A program made the translations under genes and the position numbers. DNA of 22,331 bases, taken from assembly GCA_051002235.1 (NCBI GenBank), contig JBPCMN010000060.1, positions 1 through 22,331 of the forward strand, read 5' to 3'. The first letter of the stretch is position 1. The number at the start of each line of letters is the position of its first letter. The DNA comes from JBPCMN01 sp013695115 (GTDB lineage Bacteria > Actinomycetota > Acidimicrobiia > IMCC26256 > JACDBD01). The notes below the pieces were generated by a model, which saw only the letters and a program-made list of their open reading frames with translations, did no database searches and was not told the origin of the DNA. This document shows positions 15,598 to 22,331 of the stretch, piece after piece.

Positions 15598-16914
15598 ATG
15601 AGCCGCTTCGCCGGCCGCCTCGCTGCCGTGGCCGCGGTGGCGTTCGGCGTTCGTGTCGCCTATGTGCTCGCCCTGGGCCGGGACATCAAGTTCGGTCTCG
15701 ACGCGGTGTGGTACGAGCTGGTGTCGGCGACGATCGCTTCCGGGGACGGCTTCGTCGACCCCGGGCTCTTCTTCGGCCGTGGCGTCGCCGTCCCGACTGC
15801 CTTCCGGCCTCCCCTCTACCCCGGCTTTCTCGCCGTGGTCAACAAGACCGTCGGCCACACGAGCCTCACGTTCCAGCTCGTCGGCTGCGTGACCGGCGCC
15901 GTGACCGTCGTGCTCGTGGGTCACCTGGGCCGGCGTGTCGGGGGGCCCGCGGTGGGCCTCTGCGCCGCGTGCTTGGCCACCGTGTACCCGGTGCTCATCG
16001 CGATCGATGCTTCCATCATGAGCGAAACGATCTACGTCCCGCTCGTGACCGCCAGTGTCCTGGCCGTGTACCGCGCGCTGGAACGACCGACCTTCCTGCG
16101 CTGGGCGGTGGTCGGTGCACTGGTCGGCCTCAGCGTGCTGGCACGGGGCGACGGGATCCTGCTCGTCCCGCTCCTGATCGCGCCGGCGGGCATGCTCGCC
16201 AGGGGCGTGGCCCCGACCCGCCGTCTGCTGCTGACCGGCGCCTCTCTGCTCGCGGCCGCCCTCGTCATCGCACCATGGGTGCTCCGCAACGAGGCGCGTG
16301 TCGGACGGCCCACGCTCGCGACGCTGGATGTTGCCACGGCCATCGCCGGCGCCAACTGCCCCGCCACCTACTACGGGCGCAGGATCGGCTCGTGGGAGCA
16401 CGGCTGCACCGTGCGACCGAACGAGGGCGAGCTCGACGAGCTCGCCCTGACCGACACCCTCCAACAGGACGGGATCGACTACGCCCTGGACCACGAGCGC
16501 CGCATGCCGCTCGTCGCCGCAGTCCGCGCGTTGCGGTTGTGGGGACTCTACGATCCCGTCGGCGAGTCGCGACGGGAGACCGTCGAGAGCCGGATCTTCG
16601 GCTGGCAGGTGTTCGCCTGGTTCGCGTACGCGCCGCTGGCGTTGTTGACGGTGTACGGGTTCGTGCTGCTCGTCCGTCGGCGGTCCCCCGTCCTTCCCCT
16701 GGTCGCGGTGCTCGTGGCGGTGACCCTCACCGCGGTCCTCGTCTACGGCAAGCCGCGGTTCCGGGCATCGGCCGAGCCGGTCCTGCTCGTGGCCGCCTCC
16801 GTCGCCATCGTGCACCTGGGCGGCGTCGTTCGCACCCGGGCTCGTGCCGGGCCCGAGCGAAGGACGCCTGCGCCCGTCACGCGCGTTTCCGCAACAGGGT
16901 CAGCCCGTCGCTGA
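15598..16914 (+). CDS. GT-C type membrane glycosyltransferase (PMT/ArnT-like)
   Basis: A 438-aa polytopic membrane protein resembling GT39/ArnT-type transferases that use a polyprenyl-phosphate sugar donor. After the first span, the external loop has the acidic residue expected for catalysis (FGLDAVWYE, D35), then a FRPPLYPGF motif (69-77). Many hydrophobic spans follow (for example TGAVTVVLVGHL, LLLTGASLLAAALVIAP), and a loop with YGKPRFRASAEP before the last one. It probably glycosylates a lipid or envelope polymer. The ATG at 15598 was chosen over an upstream TTG at 15583. It follows the sulfatase fragment by 68 bp. Its last 38 bases run antisense into the 3' end of the facing O-methyltransferase gene, and its polar, arginine-rich last residues may reflect that. 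Confidence 0.8.
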   Translation: MSRFAGRLAAVAAVAFGVRVAYVLALGRDIKFGLDAVWYELVSATIASGDGFVDPGLFFGRGVAVPTAFRPPLYPGFLAVVNKTVGHTSLTFQLVGCVTGAVTVVLVGHLGRRVGGPAVGLCAACLATVYPVLIAIDASIMSETIYVPLVTASVLAVYRALERPTFLRWAVVGALVGLSVLARGDGILLVPLLIAPAGMLARGVAPTRRLLLTGASLLAAALVIAPWVLRNEARVGRPTLATLDVATAIAGANCPATYYGRRIGSWEHGCTVRPNEGELDELALTDTLQQDGIDYALDHERRMPLVAAVRALRLWGLYDPVGESRRETVESRIFGWQVFAWFAYAPLALLTVYGFVLLVRRRSPVLPLVAVLVAVTLTAVLVYGKPRFRASAEPVLLVAASVAIVHLGGVVRTRARAGPERRTPAPVTRVSATGSARR

Positions 16915-17542
16915 CCGCGAGCATGACGCAGTCGACCCGGTCGTCGGCGGCAACGCGGTCGTTGAAGGCTCGGATGGCCTCGGTGTCGTCGTCGGTCACC
17001 GACGGATCGACGACCGTGCCCATCCAGAGCGTGTTGTCGACCAGGATCACCCCGTTGGGACGGAGGCGGGTGAGGAGCTCCTCGTAGTACTGCGCGTAGC
17101 TCCTCTTGTCGGCGTCGATGAACGCGAGGTCGAACGCCTCCTGGGCGGGGAGCGCCCGCAACGTGTCGAGCGCGGGCGCGAGCCGCAGCTCGATCTTGTG
17201 GGCGACGCCCGCCCGCTCCCAGTGACTGCGGGCGACGGCCGTCCACTCCTGGCTGACGTCGCAGCACAGCAGGTACCCGTCGTCGGGCAGGCCACGGGCG
17301 ATGGCGAGGGCCGAGTAGCCGGTGAACGTGCCGACCTCGATCGCCCGGCGCGCCCCCACGAGGCGGGTGAGCAGCGTCATGAACGCGCCCTGCTCGGGCG
17401 CGACCTGCATGAGCGAGATGCCGCCGAGGCGGGCGGTCTCGTCGATGAGCGCCCGCTGCACGTCGTCGAGCGGCGTCCCGTGCTCGAGCACGTAGGCGTG
17501 GATCTCGGGGCTGAGGAAGAAGGACTTGGGGGCGTCGGCCAC
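16877..17542 (-). CDS. Class I SAM O-methyltransferase (caffeoyl-CoA OMT family)
   Basis: A 221-aa O-methyltransferase of the metal-dependent family (COMT/CCoAOMT-like). MQVAPEQGAF (45-54) helps to bind SAM; the core motif is IEVGTFTGYSALAIARGLP (68-86). DLAFIDADK and VILVDNTLWMG hold the metal- and SAM-binding acidic residues. It is complete, unlike its truncated paralogue at 12479-12949. Only a GTG start is available; an in-frame TAG lies five codons upstream. It is the last gene of the minus-strand operon, 12 bp after the small HWHAHDD gene, and overlaps the facing glycosyltransferase by 38 bp. The substrate is unknown; the context suggests a small hydroxylated molecule, perhaps catecholic, which is inference. 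Confidence 0.88.
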   Translation of the reverse strand: MADAPKSFFLSPEIHAYVLEHGTPLDDVQRALIDETARLGGISLMQVAPEQGAFMTLLTRLVGARRAIEVGTFTGYSALAIARGLPDDGYLLCCDVSQEWTAVARSHWERAGVAHKIELRLAPALDTLRALPAQEAFDLAFIDADKRSYAQYYEELLTRLRPNGVILVDNTLWMGTVVDPSVTDDDTEAIRAFNDRVAADDRVDCVMLAVSDGLTLLRKRA

Positions 17543-17554
17543 GATGGCCGGAGA

Positions 17555-17950
17555 CTACGCGGCAGCCCCGATCGCCCGCAGGATCGCCTCCCGGGCGCCG
17601 GCCGCATCGAGCTCGCCGAACGGGCCGGCCGGGTAGTCGATCACCCACACGTGGAGCATCTCGGGGGTCACCGTCACCGCCGAGCCCGGCGGGCACGAGC
17701 CGTTGGGCTGACGGGCGACGTTGATCTCCCTGACCGGGTCGATGCACAAATCGTCGTGGGCGTGCCAATGGGTCAGCGAATCGCCGATCAACGGACCGAG
17801 ATCACCCACCTTCTCCATCATGTACATCGCACCCAGCAGCAACGGCTCGTGGCCGGGCGGGAAGGCGTACACGAGCGACTCGACCCGCGACCCCCTCTCG
17901 ACCACTCGGTCGGCGCCCGACCGGGATACTGCGGCGCGGAACCTACCCAA
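17555..17950 (-). CDS. Small conserved hypothetical protein with HWHAHDDLC motif
   Basis: A 131-aa protein whose family I recognise only as an uncharacterised actinobacterial one. It contains ESLVYAF (24-30), LLLGAMYMMEKV (37-48), HWHAHDDLC (61-69) and MLHVWVIDYPAGPFG (98-112). The clustered His and Asp residues suggest metal binding. Relatives I recall are longer and have an N-terminal part before the ESLVY segment, so this copy may be N-terminally shortened; the first 20 residues (MGRFRAAVSRSGADRVVERG) look non-conserved. No signal peptide or membrane span is visible. It lies 58 bp after the DUF35 gene and 12 bp before the O-methyltransferase. In the duplicated locus this slot is taken by a sulfatase gene. 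Confidence 0.6.
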   Translation of the reverse strand: MGRFRAAVSRSGADRVVERGSRVESLVYAFPPGHEPLLLGAMYMMEKVGDLGPLIGDSLTHWHAHDDLCIDPVREINVARQPNGSCPPGSAVTVTPEMLHVWVIDYPAGPFGELDAAGAREAILRAIGAAA

Positions 17951-18008
17951 TGGGCAGAAACCGAACCGGGGGCCGGTGTCCGCGGCTACGCCGTCGGACG
18001 CTGGCCGG

Positions 18009-18467
18009 TCAGGGTGCGAGCCGGAACCGAGGGAGCCCGACCTCGTCGGTCAGGCGGTCGCAGGCAAGGGTCACGGCGGCGCCGACCCGCAGCGTCTCCG
18101 CCCCGGCATCGACCACGTTGGTCACGAGGCGGACGGGCTCGCCGGCCGTGCCGTCGACCTCGACCACCGCCACGTTGTAGGGGGCGACGGGCGCCGCCAG
18201 CAGCGGATGGACCGGCTCCACGACCCACGTGTAGGTGAACACGTGGCCGGTGCCGGGCAACGTGTCCCAGTCCCACTGGAGCGACCGGCACCGGTAGCAG
18301 CCCTCGGTGGGCGGGTGCCGGTGGGCGCCGCACTCGGTGCAGCGCTGCACGTCAAGACGACCGGCGGCGGCGGCGCGCCAGAAGCCCTCGTTGGTGCGGT
18401 CGACCGGCGGCAGCGGCAGGCCCGGCGGAAGGTACGGCTCGCCCTCGCGCACCGTCGGCGTCCTCAT
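18009..18467 (-). CDS. DUF35 Zn-ribbon/OB-fold protein
   Basis: A 152-aa protein. The rubredoxin-like zinc ribbon is at about residues 42-62 (CTEC and CYRC pairs), followed by the OB fold (HVFTYTWVV, APYNVAVVEVDG, LVTNVVD, VTLACDR). DUF35 proteins work as obligate partners of thiolase-superfamily enzymes; the ChsH2 DUF35 domain that complexes with Ltp2 in steroid side-chain degradation is a characterised case. The thiolase encoded two genes upstream is the obvious partner. The ATG overlaps the stop of the amidohydrolase by 4 bp (ATGA). A diverged, frameshifted copy lies at 14345-14790. Confidence 0.88.
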   Translation of the reverse strand: MRTPTVREGEPYLPPGLPLPPVDRTNEGFWRAAAAGRLDVQRCTECGAHRHPPTEGCYRCRSLQWDWDTLPGTGHVFTYTWVVEPVHPLLAAPVAPYNVAVVEVDGTAGEPVRLVTNVVDAGAETLRVGAAVTLACDRLTDEVGLPRFRLAP

Positions 18468-19570
18468 CCCGTCGCCCGGGCGGGGAGCTCGAGGCCGTAC
18501 AGCCCGGCGGTGGTGTCGAACGTGATCCGGCGCCGCTCGTGGTCGTCGACGCCGGCGAAGATGCGGTCGAGCGTCGCCTGCGTGTGCGGCCAGGTGCCCT
18601 CGGGGTGCGGGTAGTCCGACGCCCACAGCAGGGGCTCGACGCCGGTGAACCCGCGGTTCACGACGCCGGCACCGTCGTTGCCGAAGGTGACGTGACCCTG
18701 ACGACGCACGTAGAAGCTGGGCGGCTCGGCCAGGCGCGGGTCGACCCATCCGGCGTGCTCCTCGAACGCCTCGTCCATGCGCTCCATCAGCCACGAGAGC
18801 CAGCCCGCCCCGCACTCGACCATGACGACGTGCAGGTCGGGGAACCGCTCGAGCACGCCCGACGCCGCGAGGTAGGCCAGGGTGCGCTGCGCGCCCAGCC
18901 CGACCTCGACGTAGTTGATGACCGCGCCCCCCGGGCCTCGCTCGTGCACCGGGTCGATTCCGGTGCCGACGTGGAAGCTCACCGGCACGCCGCTGGCCTG
19001 GGCCGCGGCCCACACCGGGTCGTAGCGGTCGGTGTTGTAGAGCGCCCCCGAGGGAGCGTGCATCGGCAGCATCACCGACCGCAGGCCCAGTCGCGCCACG
19101 CGCTCGATCTCCTCGACCGCACTGTCGACCTCCTGGACCGGGACCATGGCCGCCCCCGCGAAGCGCCTCGAGGCGGCTGCGAACGTCTCGGCCAGCCAGT
19201 CGTTGTACGCGCGCGCGGTCTCCCAGCGCAGCTCGGGATCGGGGATCATGAACCCGAACAGCGCGATCGTGGGGTAGAGCACCTCGCCCCAGACGCCGTC
19301 CTCGTCCAGGTCCTCGGCTCGCCGGTCGGGGTCGGACCCGCCGGGCCGGAACCCGGTCGCGACCTTCCTCTCTTCCCGGGCGTCCCGCTCGGTCTCGGTC
19401 GACGGCCCGCCCATCTTGCGAGGGGGCATCCCCTCGACCACGAACAGCCAGCGGCCGTCCACCTCCTCGATGCGCGGCGCGCGCTCCCGCAGGTGCTTGG
19501 GCAGACGCTGCACCCACAAGTCGAGCGGCTCGACGACGTGCGAGTCGGCCGAGTTCACGAGCTCGTTCAT
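18464..19570 (-). CDS. Amidohydrolase 2 family protein (ACMSD-like metal-dependent hydrolase)
   Basis: A 368-aa TIM-barrel hydrolase. Recognisable are the N-terminal SADSHVVEP (7-15, where related enzymes have DxHxxE/P), the barrel histidine in SFHVGTGIDP, VECGAGWLSW and the late acidic SDYPHPEGTWPHT. The end is RRITFDTTAGLYGLEL, standard for the family. Members hydrolyse or decarboxylate cyclic and aromatic carboxylates. The metal-ligand set looks complete by eye. A very good AGGAGG (19578-19583) precedes the ATG by 7 bases and overlaps the TAG stop of the thiolase gene (TAGGAGG). Being between thiolase and DUF35 genes suggests it acts on the same CoA-linked or ring-derived compound; the real substrate is unknown. 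Confidence 0.87.
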   Translation of the reverse strand: MNELVNSADSHVVEPLDLWVQRLPKHLRERAPRIEEVDGRWLFVVEGMPPRKMGGPSTETERDAREERKVATGFRPGGSDPDRRAEDLDEDGVWGEVLYPTIALFGFMIPDPELRWETARAYNDWLAETFAAASRRFAGAAMVPVQEVDSAVEEIERVARLGLRSVMLPMHAPSGALYNTDRYDPVWAAAQASGVPVSFHVGTGIDPVHERGPGGAVINYVEVGLGAQRTLAYLAASGVLERFPDLHVVMVECGAGWLSWLMERMDEAFEEHAGWVDPRLAEPPSFYVRRQGHVTFGNDGAGVVNRGFTGVEPLLWASDYPHPEGTWPHTQATLDRIFAGVDDHERRRITFDTTAGLYGLELPARATG

Positions 19571-19581
19571 CACGGAGCCTC

Positions 19582-20766
19582 CTATCGACGGATGACGATC
19601 GCACCCGACGGGGTGGGTCCGGCGCCGGCCACGACGAGCGCGACCTCGGCGCCCCCGACCTGGTTCACCGCCGCTCCCCGGAGCTGGCGGACCGCCTCGA
19701 GCACGTGGGTCACACCGTGCAGGTAGACCTCGGCGAGGTTTCCCCCGTGGGTGTTGAGCGGCAGCCGTCCCTCGCGGCGGATGCTCCCCTCGGCCACGAA
19801 CGGTCCGCTCTCCCCCGGCTTGCAGAACCCGAAGTCCTCCAGGCCCATGAGCACGAGCGGGGTGAAGTGGTCGTAGATCATCGCCACGTCGACGTCGTCC
19901 GGACCGACCCCGGCCTGGCGGTACACCTCCTCGGCGGCGGGGCGCTGCCCGGCGCTCGCGTAGTCGAGCTCGGGCATGTTGTGGCCTGACAGCATGCCCT
20001 CGCCCCAGCGGTAGCCGCCCGCCACCGACGCGCCGAGCACGTACACCGGCGGCTGGCGCAGGTCGCGGGCCCGCTCGGGGGTGGTGAGGATGACGGCGGC
20101 GGCGCCGTCGCTCTCCATGCAGATGTCGAGCAGCCGCAGCGGGTCGGCGATCATCCGAGAGCCGTGGTGGTCCTCCATCGTGATCTCGGTGCGGAAGATC
20201 GCGTCGGGGTTGGTGGCGGCGTTGCGCCGCGCGTTGAGGGAGACCTCGCCGAAGTGGTCGGTGGTGGTGCCGTAGACCTCCATGTGCCGGCGTGCGGGTA
20301 ACGCGAACATCTGCGCCGGCGACATGAGCCCGAACGGGAGCGCGTAGCCGAACGGCGCGGGGAGCCGCCCCTGGAGCCCGGCGAGCGACCGCCCGAAGCG
20401 CAACTCGCCCTGGCTGATGGAGCGGACGACGACGACGTGCTCGGCCACCCCGGTGGCGACGGCCATGGCCGCGTTGGTGAACGCGCCGCCCATGCCCGCA
20501 CCCCCGCCGCCCCACACCATGCCGGCGTAGCGGACCCGCGGCGTGCCCAGCGCCATCTGGAGTATCGACGGCTGGGCGGCGTCGTCGGAGTACGACGAGA
20601 AGCCGTCGAGGTCGGTGGGATCGAGGCCGGCGTCGGCGCACGCGTCGTGGATCGCGTGGAGGGCCAGGCGCAGCGTGCCTTCGTGGGCCAGCGAGCCGCG
20701 CTTGCCGTACGCGGACCGGCCGATGCCGACGACGCAGGCGCGCTCCCGCAGCAGATGGTCTCCCAT
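19582..20766 (-). CDS. SCP2-type thiolase-like protein (lipid-transfer protein/Ltp family)
   Basis: A 394-aa thiolase-fold protein of the sterol carrier/lipid-transfer group. At the normal nucleophile loop it has MVWGGGGAGMGGAF (83-96) with no cysteine. The C-terminal signature is LPLNTHGGNLAEVYLHG (335-351), with H340 and Y348, then EAVRQLRG. In Ltp2-type proteins, which are retro-aldolases rather than thiolases, tyrosines replace the cysteine chemistry; Y348 sits in the equivalent-looking EVYLHG segment, which is inference. Together with the DUF35 gene it fits an Ltp2/ChsH2-like aldolase that shortens a CoA side chain. The ATG shares its A with the TetR stop (TGATG). An open frame extends upstream but only through the TetR gene. 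Confidence 0.87.
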   Translation of the reverse strand: MGDHLLRERACVVGIGRSAYGKRGSLAHEGTLRLALHAIHDACADAGLDPTDLDGFSSYSDDAAQPSILQMALGTPRVRYAGMVWGGGGAGMGGAFTNAAMAVATGVAEHVVVVRSISQGELRFGRSLAGLQGRLPAPFGYALPFGLMSPAQMFALPARRHMEVYGTTTDHFGEVSLNARRNAATNPDAIFRTEITMEDHHGSRMIADPLRLLDICMESDGAAAVILTTPERARDLRQPPVYVLGASVAGGYRWGEGMLSGHNMPELDYASAGQRPAAEEVYRQAGVGPDDVDVAMIYDHFTPLVLMGLEDFGFCKPGESGPFVAEGSIRREGRLPLNTHGGNLAEVYLHGVTHVLEAVRQLRGAAVNQVGGAEVALVVAGAGPTPSGAIVIRR

Positions 20767-21404
20767 CACCGGGCTGTCAACGTCGACAGCGCGAAACGCT
20801 CGGCGAGCGCAACTGCCTGCGCGCGGGTCATGCCGCCCAGGCCGAGCAGCCGATCGGCGGTCAGCCCGGCGCACAGATGGTGGATGGCGAGCGCGTCGCC
20901 GTCGGGGTCGGCGCCGGGGAACACGCCCGCCTCCCGCCCGGCGGCAATCGCCTCCGCGAGCGGGGCGAGGAGCAGCCGCACGCAGCGCGCCAGCTCGTCG
21001 GGGAACTCGGTCGCCACCACCTGCCGCTCGACGAGGAACAGCCGGGTACGGCGGGCGAGCCGAGGGTCGAAGGCGAGCGCGAGGGTCGCCCCGATCCACG
21101 CCCGCACCGCAGCCTCGGGGCCTCGCGCCGCGGCCACCTTCGCCCGCAGGCGCTCGTCGGCCCGCAGCATCTCGCGGTCGAACAGGGCCAGGAACAGCTC
21201 CGACTTGCCGCGGAAATGCCGGTAGAAGGCCCGGGTCGAGAGGCGCGCGTCGGCGAGCACGTCGTCGACCCGCAGCCCCGCGTAGCCCCGCCGGACGAGC
21301 ACCGACTCGGCCGCCGCCAGCAGGCGCTCGACCTCGTCCGTCGACTTCTGGTGGGCGGCGCCGGTGGCGCGTGCCACGAGTTGTGTGGCAACTGGGGTTT
21401 CCAT
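20766..21404 (-). CDS. TetR family transcriptional regulator
   Basis: A 212-aa regulator of typical length. The N-terminal helix-turn-helix is at about residues 24-73: ERLLAAAESVLVRRGYAGLRVDDVL, then ADARLSTRAFYRHFRGKSEL. The C-terminal ligand domain is helical and unassignable. It is the first gene of the minus-strand operon and overlaps the thiolase by one base, so it likely represses its own operon in response to a pathway acyl-CoA or steroid-like ligand (inference). I chose the ATG at 21404; a GTG at 21425 is also in frame, but then the palindrome 21407-21425 would lie inside the first codons. No ribosome-binding site precedes either, so translation may be leaderless. Confidence 0.87.
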   Translation of the reverse strand: METPVATQLVARATGAAHQKSTDEVERLLAAAESVLVRRGYAGLRVDDVLADARLSTRAFYRHFRGKSELFLALFDREMLRADERLRAKVAAARGPEAAVRAWIGATLALAFDPRLARRTRLFLVERQVVATEFPDELARCVRLLLAPLAEAIAAGREAGVFPGADPDGDALAIHHLCAGLTADRLLGLGGMTRAQAVALAERFALSTLTAR

Positions 21405-21406
21405 GG

Positions 21407-21425
21407 GTGAAAACGAGGTTTTCAC
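21407..21425. promoter_or_regulatory. Perfect 8-3-8 inverted repeat, likely TetR operator
   Basis: GTGAAAAC, spacer GAG, GTTTTCAC form a perfect palindrome of 19 bp ending two bases before the regulator's ATG. A TTGACC -35-like hexamer on the minus strand lies at 21444-21439. Position, symmetry and length fit a TetR-family operator for autoregulation. It resembles but does not equal the KstR-type box (AACnnGTT): the spacer here is three bases. Confidence 0.7.
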
Positions 21426-21453
21426 ACCCAGGGGTCGTGGTCAAGCCCCGCGG

Positions 21454-22331
21454 TCACGGCTCCGCGGTGGGCGTGGCCGCGTCGTCGTGCCGGCCGCGCT
21501 CGCGCAGCACCTCGACCAGGGCGTCGGCCGCGAGGAGGACGACGGCCAGCCAGCCGAGTACGTGCACCGAGTCGAAGAAGGTCGGCCACTCGAACAGCGG
21601 CGGGTAGTCATAGCGGGAGTTCTGCACGACGATGTAGAGCCCCGCGGCTCCGATGGCCAGGGGCGCACCGGCGGTCAGGAGCACGCGCAGGCGCGGACGC
21701 ACCAGCGCGCCGAGCACGAGCGCGCCGACGAGGAGCCCGGCCCACGGGCGGACCAGCACTCCCGCGACCACGGCGGCGCCGAGCGGCGCCGCGACCAGCG
21801 TGACGAACGGGGGCCGGGTGCCCCCGGCGACGAGCGGGCTGGTGAGCGCGGGCTCGACGCCGGGCCCTCGCGGCGCTCCATGGCCGGGGCGGCGCCGGCC
21901 CCGCAGGGCGAGGGCCGTGCACGCGAGCATGGCCAGGCCCGAGATCCCGATGGCGATCCACACCAGGCGCTGCGGCGTCCACGTGAGGGTGACCTCGAGG
22001 TCGCCGCCGCCCAGGTCCCCCGGCACGAGCCAGCCGTTGGCGTAGCCGTCGACGAGCTGGGACCGGCCGAGGTCATGGCCATCGACGCTCGCCCGCCAGC
22101 CGTCGTTGTCGCTCTGGCCGAGCACCAGCCAGAACGGCGCCTCGGCGCCTTCGACCCGCAGCTTCATCGAGGTGCGGCCCTCGTCCTCGACCGTCACCGT
22201 CGGGGCGCCGCCCGGCGTCGCCGCCGACCGCCCCGCCCTCCCCGGCGCGCTGGCGGTGGGCACGGCCCCGAAGGCGCCGAGCGCGTGAGGGGCGCCGCCC
22301 GCGGCCGAGCCCAGCACGACCTCGTCGACGT
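21454..22331 (-). CDS. AftD-like alpha-(1-3)-arabinofuranosyltransferase, C-terminal part
   Basis: The frame is open to the window edge, so the 5' part is missing and the visible GTG at 22317 is not the start. The visible part, about 292 codons, has FWLVLGQSDNDGWRASVDG and LVDGYANGWLVP, matching the C-terminal lectin-like region of DUF3367/AftD-type membrane arabinofuranosyltransferases. After it come several membrane spans (LVWIAIGISGLAMLACTALAL, then further spans to about the end) and a charged tail. AftD works on arabinogalactan/lipoarabinomannan in mycobacteria, but related genes occur in other actinobacteria. It ends 49 bp upstream of the TetR start. Its presence supports an envelope-polysaccharide role for nearby genes, though it may belong to a separate transcript. 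Confidence 0.75.
   Translation of the reverse strand, partial: VDEVVLGSAAGGAPHALGAFGAVPTASAPGRAGRSAATPGGAPTVTVEDEGRTSMKLRVEGAEAPFWLVLGQSDNDGWRASVDGHDLGRSQLVDGYANGWLVPGDLGGGDLEVTLTWTPQRLVWIAIGISGLAMLACTALALRGRRRPGHGAPRGPGVEPALTSPLVAGGTRPPFVTLVAAPLGAAVVAGVLVRPWAGLLVGALVLGALVRPRLRVLLTAGAPLAIGAAGLYIVVQNSRYDYPPLFEWPTFFDSVHVLGWLAVVLLAADALVEVLRERGRHDDAATPTAEP

Noticed and set aside
15568..16815. Minus-strand open frame opposite the GT-C glycosyltransferase
   Set aside because: H/D/R/E/G-rich shadow without any motif, while the plus-strand frame has multiple membrane spans and GT-C features.

Overview
The window is about 22.3 kb of very GC-rich DNA. Genes are packed with stop/start overlaps (ATGA, GTGA, TAGTG, TGATG), and GTG starts are common. 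The gene content (acyl-CoA dehydrogenase plus APH-type kinase, thiolase-like proteins, a DUF35 protein, an AftD-like arabinofuranosyltransferase) suggests a high-GC actinobacterium. Acidimicrobiia or a relative is my best guess from gene style alone; there is no rRNA or other taxonomic marker here. I saw no tRNA, rRNA, CRISPR, IS element or integrase.

Region 1 (123-4855, minus strand) is a compact acyl-CoA catabolic operon. It reads crotonase, then a thiolase-like type 1 protein, an acyl-CoA dehydrogenase and an APH-family phosphotransferase. The last two resemble the kinase/dehydrogenase pairing of LvaA/LvaC and of the animal fusion proteins ACAD10/11, which handle 4-hydroxyacyl-CoAs. Bases 1-125 downstream of this operon form a long imperfect palindrome.

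Region 2 (4988-8658, plus strand) is divergent from region 1. It holds a D-2-hydroxyacid dehydrogenase, a class II aldolase, a PaaK-like adenylate-forming enzyme, and a short protein that looks like only the N-terminal part of an acyl-CoA ligase.

Region 3 (8754-12482, plus strand) is a tightly overlapping cell-envelope module: a 61-aa membrane protein with a YLDAGSGS start, a large SAM methyltransferase with kinase-like motifs in its N-terminal half, and a membrane-anchored alkaline phosphatase/sulfatase-superfamily protein.

Region 4 (12479-15529) is a rearranged zone. It contains an O-methyltransferase lacking its first 67 residues, an intact lipoprotein sulfatase, a frameshifted DUF35 gene, the last 22 codons of an amidohydrolase, and a frameshifted C-terminal piece of the region 3 sulfatase. 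These are diverged partners of intact genes elsewhere in the window, in the same order. The amidohydrolase tail abuts the sulfatase piece with no spacer at about 14856, which looks like a duplication or deletion breakpoint.

Region 5 (15598-21404) has a GT-C membrane glycosyltransferase on the plus strand. Facing it is a minus-strand operon: TetR regulator, cysteine-less SCP2-type thiolase, amidohydrolase, DUF35 protein, small HWHAHDD protein, O-methyltransferase. A perfect 8+3+8 inverted repeat just upstream of the TetR start is the likely operator. The right edge (21454-22331) is the C-terminal part of an AftD-like arabinofuranosyltransferase that runs out of the window.
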